A stretch of DNA of 64,000 bases from Algibacter pacificus (GTDB taxonomy: Bacteria; Bacteroidota; Bacteroidia; Flavobacteriales; Flavobacteriaceae). Under the pieces are notes generated by a model. It worked only from the letters and a program-made list of their open reading frames with translations. It was not told where the DNA came from and did not search any database. Numbering within the stretch: the first letter of the stretch is position 1; every line of letters starts with the position of its first letter. Shown piece by piece: positions 54,273 through 63,073 of this stretch. The position numbers and the translations under genes are program-made. Location: NCBI RefSeq assembly GCF_008033385.1, contig NZ_VOGY01000013.1:62001-126000 (forward strand), given 5' to 3'.

Positions 54273-55268
54273 TTATACTAAGTAGAAGAATGTAAACACA
54301 AATACCCAAACTAAATCTACAAAGTGCCAATATAATCCCACTTTTTCTACCATTTCATAACTTTTACGTCTTTCGTAAGTTCCTAATAATACATTAAAGA
54401 AAATAATGATATTAATAATCACCCCAGATAATACGTGAAAACCGTGAAACCCTGTAATAAAGAAAAAGAAATCGGCAAATAACGGCGCCCCATATTCGTT
54501 AACATGCAAGTTTGCACCTTCAACATACAATGTCCCATTATTTTTTAAAGCCTTTAAGGAATGATCTCTACTTAAAACAATTTTATCCCCTGTCTCTTCA
54601 TCTATGTAATGCGTGCGTACCAAAATATTTTCATGAGCTTCTAAACCTTTATAAATCTCATTAACATCAAAAGCAGGTAACGCTCCTTCACTTTGAAACC
54701 AAATTCCATTTTTACTTTCGTGGGCAGTTCTTTCTTTATGTGTATCTACAACAGCAAAATCTTTAACCGCAATACGTTTAAAAACCTGCTCACCATCTTG
54801 CTCAACATACTCACCAAACTGTAAAATATTACCGCCTTTAGTTTGTACCGCACCATATTCACCCTTAATAAAAGTATTCCATTCCCAAGCTTGAGAACCC
54901 AAGAAAATAATACCACCTATTACAGTTAAAAACATGTAAATAGTTACTTTACCTTTATTTAAATGGTGTCCTGCATCTACCGCTAACACCATCGTAACCG
55001 ACGACATAATAAGTATAAACGTCATAAACGCCACATAATACATAGGAGCATTTACCCCGTGTAAAAAAGGAAAGTGAGTAAACACCTCATCGGCAATTGG
55101 CCAGGCATCAATAAATTTAAATCTAGAAAATCCGTAGGCTGCTAAAAACCCCGAAAACGTTAAGGCATCAGAAACAATGAAAAACCACATCATCATTTTT
55201 CCGTAACTTGCTTTTAGTGGCTCATTGGCACCTCCCCAAGTTTTACCTTCTACTACTGCTGTACTCAT
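54273..55268 (-). CDS. Cytochrome c oxidase subunit III, long form with inserted domain
   Basis: A 331-residue member, compared with 190-260 residues for ordinary subunit III. Early helices (FFIVSDALTFSGFLAAYGFS; AFMTFILIMSSVTMVLAVDA) and the C-terminal pair (FFFFITGFHGFHVLSGVIIN; YWHFVDLVWVFVFTFFYLV) are canonical. Between them, about residues 130-245 form a polar insertion (GAVQTKGGNILQFGEYVEQD, GIWFQSEGALPAFDVNEIYK). The insert's role is unknown. It has its own -7 box at 55306-55299 and forms a unit with subunit IV. Confidence 0.9.
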   Translation of the reverse strand: MSTAVVEGKTWGGANEPLKASYGKMMMWFFIVSDALTFSGFLAAYGFSRFKFIDAWPIADEVFTHFPFLHGVNAPMYYVAFMTFILIMSSVTMVLAVDAGHHLNKGKVTIYMFLTVIGGIIFLGSQAWEWNTFIKGEYGAVQTKGGNILQFGEYVEQDGEQVFKRIAVKDFAVVDTHKERTAHESKNGIWFQSEGALPAFDVNEIYKGLEAHENILVRTHYIDEETGDKIVLSRDHSLKALKNNGTLYVEGANLHVNEYGAPLFADFFFFITGFHGFHVLSGVIINIIIFFNVLLGTYERRKSYEMVEKVGLYWHFVDLVWVFVFTFFYLV

Positions 55269-55298
55269 ATATAAGTTGGTTGTTATTTAAAAGTTCGA

Positions 55299-55306
55299 CA
55301 AAAATA
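55299..55306 (-). promoter_or_regulatory. -7 box of the long subunit III gene
   Basis: Minus-strand TATTTTTG fits TAnnTTTG, 30 bp before the ATG at 55268. It shows that the oxidase genes are read from two promoters, split by the dispersed repeat. Confidence 0.55.
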
Positions 55307-55381
55307 ATCAATTTATTTATCTAATAAAATATGAAGCAATAAAAATTAAAATTATCCCATATTACGACTAAAAATTACTTT

Positions 55382-55476
55382 GGGCGTTCCCCAAGGGTCG
55401 GGCTTTCACTACTCAATCTTTTTGTTTTATTAAGAAAACAAAAAGGATTTCAAACAAGCCGTTCAATCCCTAACGC
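55382..55476 (-). repeat. Structured dispersed repeat, copy 2
   Basis: A 95-nt element on the minus strand between two oxidase subunit III genes. It starts GCGTTAGGGATTGAACGGC and ends GGGGAACGCCC. It shares with copy 1 the first 27 nt (one change) and the segment GAGTAGTGAAAGCCCGACCC. The apical hairpin is different: CTTTTTGTTTT pairs with AAAACAAAAAG across a short loop. There is no ORF. It lies 110 bp past the short subunit III gene and may also stop its transcription. Confidence 0.75.
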
Positions 55477-55585
55477 AAAACAACCGCTATGTTTTTACCA
55501 TACATTAAACCAAAACCATATTTGGAAGTCTATCACCAAAACAGCTTTAAAAACAAGTGATAACAAAAAAATAGGCCTAAAAAAA

Positions 55586-56167
55586 CTACCCTACAAAGTA
55601 TAAAAATAAAAATAAATACACCCAAAGAATATCTATAAAATGCCAGAACGTGGTTGCTAATTCAAAACCTAACATATTGGTAGCGCTGTATCTTTGTTTA
55701 AAATGATTATAAATTACAACCAACAAACAAATTAACCCAGCTACAACATGTAAAATATGCACCAAAGCAATTAAATAAATGTACGACATGGTTACATTAC
55801 TCGTTGGCCCTGTAAAATTATAACCCAAATCTATTATTTGTCGAAACCCAGAAAATTGGTTATAAATAAAAATAATTCCCAATGCCAAAGTTACCAACAA
55901 CCACAAACTCGTAGCCTTATTTTGCCCTTTTTTTAATGCGTTTTTTGCTAATAAAAACGTGATACTACTTACCACAATAACAACAGTGCTAATAATAAAA
56001 GCATTTGGCAATCTAAAATCGGTTAACCAATCTGGTCGCGAGCTACTTACTATAAAAGCACTTGTCCAGCCCATAAAAGACATGATTAACGAAATAATAC
56101 CAAACCAAAGCATCATTTTTTTTGCTCTGCCGTGTTTTTCCTCTGTTGTTCCTTGAGTTAAATCCAT
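55586..56167 (-). CDS. Haem-copper oxidase subunit III, short form
   Basis: A 193-residue protein with five membrane helices, the usual subunit III core. Markers are MMLWFGIISLIMSFMGWTSA, YIYLIALVHILHVVAGLICL and the ending ATTFWHFIDILWVYLFLFLY. It begins 2 bp after the heme O synthase gene stops, so the two are co-transcribed. Confidence 0.9.
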   Translation of the reverse strand: MDLTQGTTEEKHGRAKKMMLWFGIISLIMSFMGWTSAFIVSSSRPDWLTDFRLPNAFIISTVVIVVSSITFLLAKNALKKGQNKATSLWLLVTLALGIIFIYNQFSGFRQIIDLGYNFTGPTSNVTMSYIYLIALVHILHVVAGLICLLVVIYNHFKQRYSATNMLGFELATTFWHFIDILWVYLFLFLYFVG

Positions 56168-56169
56168 GA

Positions 56170-57063
56170 TTAACTTATAAATTTATCGATAACATAAATA
56201 ATTTGCACCAACGTAATGTATGTCACACTCGACAACATCAGCTCCTTAGCCGATTTTTCAGTCATTTTTTTAAATAATTGAATAGCATAATACAACATGC
56301 CTAAACCACAAATAAAAACAATAACTGCCGCCAGTACAGACAAATGCAAACGTCCCGTAAAACCAAACACAGGAATTATTGAAATTATAATAGTCCAAAT
56401 CGTATACATAATAATTTGTACCGCCGTACCGCGATCCTGTTTCCCTGTCGGTAACATAAAAAAACCACCACGTTTATAGTCTTCAAACAAAAACCAACCA
56501 ATCGCCCAAAAATGTGGAAATTGCCAGAAAAATTGCAAAGCAAATAAAGTACCCGGTTCCATTCCAAAATTATTGGTAGCCGCGACCCAACCTAACATAA
56601 ACGGGATCGCACCTGGAATAGCACCAACAAAAACAGAAATAGGTGTTTTTGTTTTTAAAGGCGTATAAACACAGGTATATATAAATATAGAAATAGCCCC
56701 AAACATAGCTGTTCGCTTGTTTATACTATACAAAATAGCTATTCCTAAAATGGTAAAAATAGTTGCAATTGCAAAAGCCGTATTCACAGACATACGCCCC
56801 GCAGGAATAGGTCTATTTTTTGTTCTTTCCATTAAGGCATCCAAATCTTTTTCAATAATTTGGTTATAAGCGTTTGATGCGCCCACCATAAAATAACCAC
56901 CAAAAGCCAAAAGGATTAAAGTTTTTATATCTACAGTTTCTACCCCCAATAAATAACCTGCAAGTGAAGAAAACACGACGCTTATTGCTAATCGCATTTT
57001 TGTTATTTCCTTAAAATCTGAAATTAAACCCGGATTTTCTATAGTTGTTCTCGATCTACCCAA
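56170..57063 (-). CDS. ctaB: Protoheme IX farnesyltransferase (heme O synthase)
   Basis: A 297-residue UbiA-type prenyltransferase with about eight membrane helices that makes heme O for the terminal oxidase. The prenyl-diphosphate site is NAYNQIIEKDLDALMERTKN (N-D-x3-D type) with RPIPAGR. A second Asp-rich loop is near FLFEDYKRGGFFMLP. The only in-frame start giving a normal N-terminus is TTG at 57063. The nearest ATG upstream (57083) is out of frame. A TTG / TATCTTTG promoter precedes it. Confidence 0.9.
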   Translation of the reverse strand: MGRSRTTIENPGLISDFKEITKMRLAISVVFSSLAGYLLGVETVDIKTLILLAFGGYFMVGASNAYNQIIEKDLDALMERTKNRPIPAGRMSVNTAFAIATIFTILGIAILYSINKRTAMFGAISIFIYTCVYTPLKTKTPISVFVGAIPGAIPFMLGWVAATNNFGMEPGTLFALQFFWQFPHFWAIGWFLFEDYKRGGFFMLPTGKQDRGTAVQIIMYTIWTIIISIIPVFGFTGRLHLSVLAAVIVFICGLGMLYYAIQLFKKMTEKSAKELMLSSVTYITLVQIIYVIDKFIS

Positions 57064-57098
57064 ACTTCTCTGTAATAGTGCATTTTATATTGCGAGTG

Positions 57099-57129
57099 CA
57101 AAGATACTCTATATTAATAATTTGAGCAA
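57099..57129 (-). promoter_or_regulatory. Complete promoter of the ctaB unit
   Basis: Minus strand: TTG (57129-57127), a 20-bp spacer, then TATCTTTG (57106-57099). This is the best two-part Bacteroidota promoter in the window. Confidence 0.7.
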
Positions 57130-57303
57130 TGTTGATAGCATTTTTAATATCTTTATCAGAAAGTAAAAACCAGAAAACATGAAAAACATCAAATGAACTC
57201 TAAATGTATGCTTCTTTTTTCAACATTTCAATTTTGGACTTACTATATTTTAGATTAGACACAAAGTTGCGAGATTTAAAGCTACATAATTTAGCTTTGA
57301 ATT

Positions 57304-57840
57304 ATGAAAAAAGGAATAGAAGTGAGTTATCCTCGTGGTAACTTAAAGCAAATATGCAAAAGAACTGAATACACTGGATATTCCTAATATCTATTTTAGC
57401 CTTTGCGTCGCGAATTAAAAAATTACGGTAAGAACAGTTTTCCAAAATATGACAAGCCAAAATTAACAAATACGCAAAAAGAAATCGGTTTACTAAAAAA
57501 GCATTTAACAGATATTTAAGAAGAACATGAGATATTAAAAAAGATGATCAAGAAAACATCCAAAAACGGTATTTTATCCTCTTAGATATTAAATCTCCAA
57601 GGACAATAAATAAAATTTAGATTTATAAAACACCATAAATTTAAGCTTTCAGATAAGAAAAAGTGTAAGGTTTTTAAAGTTATGGATCTCAAGGAATATA
57701 AACAGCATATTTAAAATCTCAGATTAATTTTTAACTTGAAATTTTAAATATGAGATAATGTCTAATAAAAGAAGAGTACACTCTACTTTTGGGTATAAAC
57801 TATTAATGAAGCAGCAAAATCTGTTATAAAAATCCCGTTG
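57304..57840 (+). mobile_element. Degenerate IS3-family insertion sequence
   Basis: An OrfA relic occupies 57304-57585 in one frame, broken by three stops (near 57385, 57397 and 57517). It still reads RRELKNYGKNSFPKYDKPKL, then TQKEIGLLKKHL and HEILKKMIKK, the IS3/IS911 OrfA pattern. An OrfB N-terminal relic follows at about 57610-57718 (FRFIKHHKFKLSDKKKCKVF). An OrfB C-terminal relic with a frameshift is at 57767-57828 (KRRVHSTFGY then TINEAAKSV). The central transposase core is deleted. It marks the border between the oxidase cluster and the accessory right end. Confidence 0.75.
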
Positions 57841-57924
57841 CTCCATTTATTGTTAACACTAACGTATGTCATTTCAAGGTAGTATCAATTTTGGGATGTA
57901 TTATAATGATGCAGAGTATCCTAA

Positions 57925-59925
57925 TTATAAATTATAAAAAGATCTATCATTTTCATACTCCGAACATCCTACCCAAAACTGATTACCATCATCATCAAAT
58001 TTAAAAACAAACTCTTCTTTACCTCTGGAATTATTTTTTAGTAAGTACAATACATTTTTGGGTATTGATTTGTAATATAATACAGTATCGGTAGCCTTTT
58101 TTTCCCCTAAAGAAATCCATTTTTTATCCCAATAATGTAATTCATAATTGTCTCCTACATTAATATGGTTACCATCATTTCTCGCTTGAATTTCGAAACC
58201 AAAAATTTCCTTGGGCTCATTAAAAGCATAGGTTATTGATAAAAATTTTCTTTCAACATATGACAATTCATTATCATCAATTACATTGGTGTGATCATCA
58301 GGCTCTTCTTCATTGTTTATGAGTAACTTATTCCATTTTTTTACAACATCACCATGTTTATTGTCTAATAATTTAAAAGCTGCTAAGCTAACCTTTCTGC
58401 CATATTTCTTAGCATTAAACCTAAAAAACTTATATTTCTTTGCGCCTTCAAAATAAAACTTAATGTTTTGTGTACTCTTGAATTTTGAAATTGTATCTAA
58501 ATTGATATAATATTCATCTGAATCAATATTTGATCCTTGAATTATGGCTCCATTTAAATCCTCAATTCTTCTGTATTTTTGCTTTTTTGATTTAATTCTA
58601 AAAGGCGGATATTTCCTTAATAATTTTGCTTTTTCAAGTACGGTTTCATCATTATTAAAAAAAACAACTTTTCCATCCTTAGTAAGTTCAAAAGGATAGT
58701 TAATAGGTGTATCTGGGTCATTAACATAAGGGAAGTAAATAATATTGTTTCCCATATTTTTAAAAAAGACACTATTATTCTTAATCTTTTCAGCAGTTGC
58801 AATCTTAAATAGGCTTTTGTTATTATCATAAATTCCTAAATATATATTATTATTATTGTTTAGTTTATCAACATTCCAAATAATAGGAATAGTAACATCA
58901 AAAACATCTCTATATAAATGAGTTACTTCATAGGGAGGTTCTTGTTTTTTATGATAATGCTGCCTGTAAACTTTAGGAGTACTACTAAACTTAAACGTTT
59001 TTTCTAAATCAAAATACACAGGGCCACTATTTAAAGCTCTTTGACTGCCATTATTCAAATAAAAAACCCATGTATGAGCTCCTCCACTTCTATTTGTATT
59101 TCCTAACTTGGTAGTATAATCAACACCTGCTGGAATACCTATAGCCCTAAGAATATATACAATATAATTAGTTATATCAGTACAATCTGCAATCTTAATA
59201 TGGTTTATTTGAGAAAATGAATATGGGTAATTATAAGTAGGATGGCGTTTTGACACCACTCGAAATCTATTGATGTCATATATTTTCGCTACCACGTCAT
59301 CCAAAGAATTCGTTTTTAACGAATCATATACCCATGAATACTCTTCATATAATTCTTTTCTTTTATTAACTTCAATAGGTTCTTGACCAACTCTATAAGG
59401 TAATATGTAATATAAAAAATCATCAAAATTTTCACATAAATTTAAAGGCATTTTTTTATGAGCTGTAAACGCTAATTCAATATTATCTATCAAAAATTGT
59501 GAGTCTATGTATTTCAAATCATAGTGTAAAATTGGTGATGTATCTAATGTTCTGTTGTTTTTTGTTATTGAATCTAGCAACACCCCAAGCTTAGCATACG
59601 TGGAGTCTTTTGGATTTTTCTCTCGGGGGTTTTCTCTTATCTGTCTTTCACGTTCTTTACCAGCTAATACAAATGCTTCATCAAAAATTTTATTTCCTTT
59701 TTTAAAAGAATGATAGGGCATATTTTCTATCAAATAATAAGCAGATTTAAGCTTTAAACTATCATTAGGTTTCTTGTTGTATTTATTTATCACTTTTAAA
59801 AGCTCGCTTTTATTTTCTCCTGCTAATGAAAGTGCTTGTTTTACTTCTTTTGGAAGGTTTCCTTTACTGCAAGAGCAAAAAGTTAAACTAAAAATAAATA
59901 CTATACCTAATCTTTTAAATATCAT
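57925..59925 (-). CDS. Transglutaminase-like lipoprotein
   Basis: A 666-residue lipoprotein (signal ending TFCSCS, Cys17 or 19). A transglutaminase-like papain fold lies at about residues 235-310. The Cys is in HIKIADCTDITNYIVYILRA and the His in SGGAHTWVFYL. The N-terminal 200 residues are helical and the C-terminal half is beta-rich, with segments like discoidin or carbohydrate-binding domains (FEIQARNDGNHINVGDNYEL). Such proteins in Bacteroidota are thought to act on peptides or glycans at the cell surface. It lies 15 bp after the signal peptidase gene, suggesting joint function. Confidence 0.7.
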   Translation of the reverse strand: MIFKRLGIVFIFSLTFCSCSKGNLPKEVKQALSLAGENKSELLKVINKYNKKPNDSLKLKSAYYLIENMPYHSFKKGNKIFDEAFVLAGKERERQIRENPREKNPKDSTYAKLGVLLDSITKNNRTLDTSPILHYDLKYIDSQFLIDNIELAFTAHKKMPLNLCENFDDFLYYILPYRVGQEPIEVNKRKELYEEYSWVYDSLKTNSLDDVVAKIYDINRFRVVSKRHPTYNYPYSFSQINHIKIADCTDITNYIVYILRAIGIPAGVDYTTKLGNTNRSGGAHTWVFYLNNGSQRALNSGPVYFDLEKTFKFSSTPKVYRQHYHKKQEPPYEVTHLYRDVFDVTIPIIWNVDKLNNNNNIYLGIYDNNKSLFKIATAEKIKNNSVFFKNMGNNIIYFPYVNDPDTPINYPFELTKDGKVVFFNNDETVLEKAKLLRKYPPFRIKSKKQKYRRIEDLNGAIIQGSNIDSDEYYINLDTISKFKSTQNIKFYFEGAKKYKFFRFNAKKYGRKVSLAAFKLLDNKHGDVVKKWNKLLINNEEEPDDHTNVIDDNELSYVERKFLSITYAFNEPKEIFGFEIQARNDGNHINVGDNYELHYWDKKWISLGEKKATDTVLYYKSIPKNVLYLLKNNSRGKEEFVFKFDDDGNQFWVGCSEYENDRSFYNL

Positions 59926-59940
59926 TTTTGGTCGTGTTTT

Positions 59941-61128
59941 TTAGTCTATACTTTTTAATAGACGATTCCATTGAAATTTGTTTTTATAATTCGAGAATAA
60001 TACACATTGTACTTTGCCAATAATGTTTTCTTCTGGTAAAAAGCCCCATACTCTAGAATCTGAACTTGCTTTTCTATTATCACCCATCATAAAATAATAG
60101 TTTTTTTTAAAGGTATAGGTTGTTGTTATTTCACCGTTAACATAAAATTTACCTTCATCATGTTTTATGTTCACTTTTTCAAATTTGTTAATGGTTTTCT
60201 CATACAACAAATAATTTTCGTAATTTAAATTAATTTGTAACCCTTTTTTTGGTATAACAAAAGGCCCCATAGTATCGAAGGTCCAGTTTTTGTTGGGTAA
60301 TTTTGCTAAAAACTTCCTTTTGGGTCTATAAGGGTCTAAACTTATTTGGAAATTCTCAATGCTTTCTAAGTTTTTAATCTTTTCTACCTCATCCTGTGAC
60401 AATATGGCTTTCAAGTAGTTATTATGACGAATGACACTAAATTTAATATGTCCCAAATTTAAAGAGTCAATGGCGTTATCAAAAACCGTTTTATGCTTTA
60501 CCTTAAATTTATACCTATATTTTGCTGCTTCAACTTTAAAAACTTTACTATTGTTATAAACTATTCCGTTTTTTATCTGTAAAGTATCGCCAGCAACAGC
60601 AACACATCGTTTTACTAAAATAAAGTCTTTTCTAAAAAGAGAGTTAAAAACGATAACATCGCCTTTTTTAATAGTGTCTATACCAGAAAACCTTTTATAA
60701 GGCCACCAATACTCTTTAAACCGTTTTCTTGCGTTTTCGTTATAGTAGTAGGCTATGTTTATAAAAAGAATATCAAAAGGTGAACGTGGTAGTCGCGGAC
60801 CATATTTTAGTTTATTTACTAGAATAATGTCCTTGGGAAACAAAGTGTTTTCCATAGAAGAACTTGGGATTCTAAATACTCCGAAAACGAATATTTTAAA
60901 ACTTAAAATAACTAAGATTAGAAATAATAACCTTAAAATAAATTTAAGTGCTTTTTTACAATAACTATTTTTAATCAGGGTTAAGAACTTGTTGATTAAA
61001 AAATAAACGAAACATAATACTACTAAAAATATAAAAAACCAGAGTTTTCCTGTTATTAAGATGAATCGCAAAAAAAACAAAATTAGATAGTGTTTGTTCT
61101 TTATGTTAGAAAAGCTAATTGTCTTCAA
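59941..61128 (-). CDS. Enlarged S26-family signal peptidase I
   Basis: A 395-residue leader peptidase with two or three N-terminal membrane helices (to about residue 90). The catalytic Ser is in FRIPSSSMENTLFPKD and the catalytic Lys in FILVKRCVAVAGDTL. Box E is YFMMGDNRKASSDSRVWGFL. Between the Lys region and box E an extra stretch of about 100 residues (KVEAAKYRYKFKVKHKTVFD onward) enlarges the periplasmic cap, as in some Flavobacteriia LepB. Its place in an accessory cluster suggests a dedicated peptidase for local exported products, though it could also be general. Confidence 0.85.
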   Translation of the reverse strand: MKTISFSNIKNKHYLILFFLRFILITGKLWFFIFLVVLCFVYFLINKFLTLIKNSYCKKALKFILRLLFLILVILSFKIFVFGVFRIPSSSMENTLFPKDIILVNKLKYGPRLPRSPFDILFINIAYYYNENARKRFKEYWWPYKRFSGIDTIKKGDVIVFNSLFRKDFILVKRCVAVAGDTLQIKNGIVYNNSKVFKVEAAKYRYKFKVKHKTVFDNAIDSLNLGHIKFSVIRHNNYLKAILSQDEVEKIKNLESIENFQISLDPYRPKRKFLAKLPNKNWTFDTMGPFVIPKKGLQINLNYENYLLYEKTINKFEKVNIKHDEGKFYVNGEITTTYTFKKNYYFMMGDNRKASSDSRVWGFLPEENIIGKVQCVLFSNYKNKFQWNRLLKSID

Positions 61129-61301
61129 ACTTTATATATTAATGGATAGTAAGTTGGTTATTGACATCTTTAAGACTGAAATTCACCATATTATTTAATA
61201 AAAATCCTACTTTTTTAACTTAAAAAAATAGCAGAAAAGAACAAACGTTTTAGTTTAGCCCTTAGCTGCTATTTTATATACTCTAGTTTTTTAGAAAGTC
61301 A

Positions 61302-61499
61302 TTATTTATTAATGATTTGTTTAATAGAAAAAATAAAAAGACCTAAAAAGCCAGCAGTTCCTAATAGGGACGCATAAAATTTCCAACTATCAAAGCTGTT
61401 CGGAATTCCTTTTTCTATAAATAGAAATAAACTTTTAAAAAATAGAATTCCCATAATTATAAACATAATCCTAATTCGTCTATTTTCATTTTTTTTCAT
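61302..61499 (-). CDS. Small two-helix membrane protein B
   Basis: 65 residues. A basic N-terminus (MKKNENRRIR) is followed by two hydrophobic helices (about 11-30 and 42-62). I do not recognise it. It overlaps the preceding small membrane gene by 14 bp, so the two are translationally coupled and may form a complex. Confidence 0.5.
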   Translation of the reverse strand: MKKNENRRIRIMFIIMGILFFKSLFLFIEKGIPNSFDSWKFYASLLGTAGFLGLFIFSIKQIINK

Positions 61500-61725
61500 G
61501 ATTATCTTTTTTGTTTTTAATTTTCACATAAGTAAATAAAAAACAGAAAGAGAGAATAAAACCTGTAACTATTTGAAATATTTTTAAATACAAAATCCCT
61601 TTTTGTTGAGGAAAACCGTTTTTAATAATAAACCCAGTATCAACTCCTGCGAATCCGGCTAATAAGCAGAATAGGAGCAAGTATATAATCGGGTACTTCA
61701 TCCAAAAATTTTTCATGTCTATCAT
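61486..61725 (-). CDS. Small two-helix membrane protein A
   Basis: 79 residues with two hydrophobic helices (about 10-30 and 46-68) and a lysine-rich tail (KIKNKKDNHEKK). The start may be the Met at residue 4 (MKNFWMKYP). It begins 2 bp after the frameshifted lipoprotein gene ends. No family is recognised. Two-helix proteins in such clusters may be immunity or accessory membrane proteins, which is only a suggestion. Confidence 0.5.
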   Translation of the reverse strand: MIDMKNFWMKYPIIYLLLFCLLAGFAGVDTGFIIKNGFPQQKGILYLKIFQIVTGFILSFCFLFTYVKIKNKKDNHEKK

Positions 61726-61727
61726 TT

Positions 61728-62532
61728 TTAAATATCATCACAAGCTAGTCCTACAGAAACAGAGGCATCATCATTAGAACCATCTTCATAACCATTTCCA
61801 TAGGCATCTTGAAGTTGATACCAGTCTGACCATGAAACTCCATCACCTGAATTAGAAGCAGGAACTACTATCACTATTTCAGCGAGTACCTCTACTTCAC
61901 CATTGGCATGCGCTATTTTTGTTAAATCTAAAAGGCTAGTATTACTAAAGGCCATTGTTGTTCCAGTTTTTATTTTTTTGGGTCTATACTCAGACTTTCC
62001 GGGTAAATAACCAGTTCTTACTAGCTTATTCATTTCTTTAAGCCCATAGTAATTAAATGCAATCATTTGATGCAACACCTCCCGCTCTCCTTCTGGAACT
62101 AAGTCGTCAACTCTTAGGTTGATAGCAGCAAGTTTATCCATAAATGCAAGTGCCGATTTACTGTGGGTTCTTGCATATTCAATGGCGTTAAGCGCACGTT
62201 GTTGCATGGTAGTTAGTGTCTGCTGTTTAGTCTTTTTATTCTTTTGCATAAAAGAAACGTTCTTTTCTTGCATCATCAGTATCTCGTCTTTAGGTATAGC
62301 ATACTTCTTACCAATGACTTCTAAGGTTATATCAGAAGAAACTTTTTGTACACTCGGTAGTGTTACTTAAATCAATGTTGTCTTTCTTTATCTTCTTTGT
62401 TGTTTTGCTCAAACTTTCAGCAAAAAGGTTACCTAGCTCAATATCAGATTTACTAAAATTTGGTTTAACTCCATTATAATATATGTCCTCAAACTCTTGT
62501 TTATCAGAGCAAGAATTAAATACCATAAACAT
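61728..62532 (-). pseudogene. Lipoprotein gene split by a one-base frameshift in an A5 run
   Basis: Two open frames (62332-62532 and 61728-62276) read as one protein if one A is removed from the five-A run at 62343-62347 (minus strand). The second frame is open upstream of its first Met (SDITLEVIGKKYAIPKDEIL) right up to that run. The joined product would be about 265 residues: lipobox-like VFNSCS, an acidic/lysine-rich region, a helical middle (MQQRALNAIEYARTHSKSAL) and a C-terminal NGYEDGSNDDASVSVGLACD. The N-terminus also seems damaged, since hydrophobic codons extend upstream of the ATG without a start. The family is unknown. Confidence 0.6.
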
Positions 62533-62616
62533 TGCAATAAATGCTAAATAAATTATTTTTGAAAAATTTTATCTTGATTTTTCAAAAGTCTTGAAGGAAA
62601 TACTACTTTTGCAGAA

Positions 62617-62648
62617 TATCAAATCGTTTTATGACTTCATAAACGATT
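62617..62648. other. Hairpin with upstream TActTTTG box
   Basis: AATCGTTTTATGA and TCATAAACGATT nearly pair. A plus-strand TACTTTTG box lies just upstream at about 62604. No plus-strand gene follows in the next 450 bp. This may be a short RNA or a relic promoter. Confidence 0.25.
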
Positions 62649-62920
62649 AAGTCAATAAAATTAAAAACTTCCTCTGGGTGTTGTTTTTTATTTATGTCAT
62701 TGGCATGAATTTTTAGTTAAACAATTTGTGATTATATTTTTTAACCTAATATGCTCAGAGGTTTTATAATTTTTGTTGATTTCCCAAAATTAAAACCTCA
62801 CAGGGACAAATTCTGTCACTTTGCTATTTTTTTTAGAAGATATTTACTACTTTCTTAAAGATGTATTGTGGTTTTTCCGTAATACCCATGTCTTTTTCAA
62901 GGTATACTAAAATTCATGTT

Positions 62921-63028
62921 CTACTTTAGAGGTTTTAATAGTCTCCACTCTTTTGGCTTTTTATTTTTACTACATGAAAAGAAAACTAAACCTAAAACAA
63001 ATACTATCAGCAACTTTTTATTTATCAT
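62921..63028 (-). CDS. Truncated small lipoprotein
   Basis: 35 codons: a perfect lipoprotein signal (MINKKLLIVFVLGLVFFSCS), then KNKKPKEWRLLKPLK and stop. Either it is a tiny lipoprotein or the 5' stump of a longer gene. The sequence beyond the stop holds no long open frame. The signal resembles that of other lipoproteins in this accessory region. Confidence 0.45.
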   Translation of the reverse strand: MINKKLLIVFVLGLVFFSCSKNKKPKEWRLLKPLK

Positions 63029-63073
63029 TATATTTATTTTATAAATTTTAATATTAGGTATAATACTCCCATT

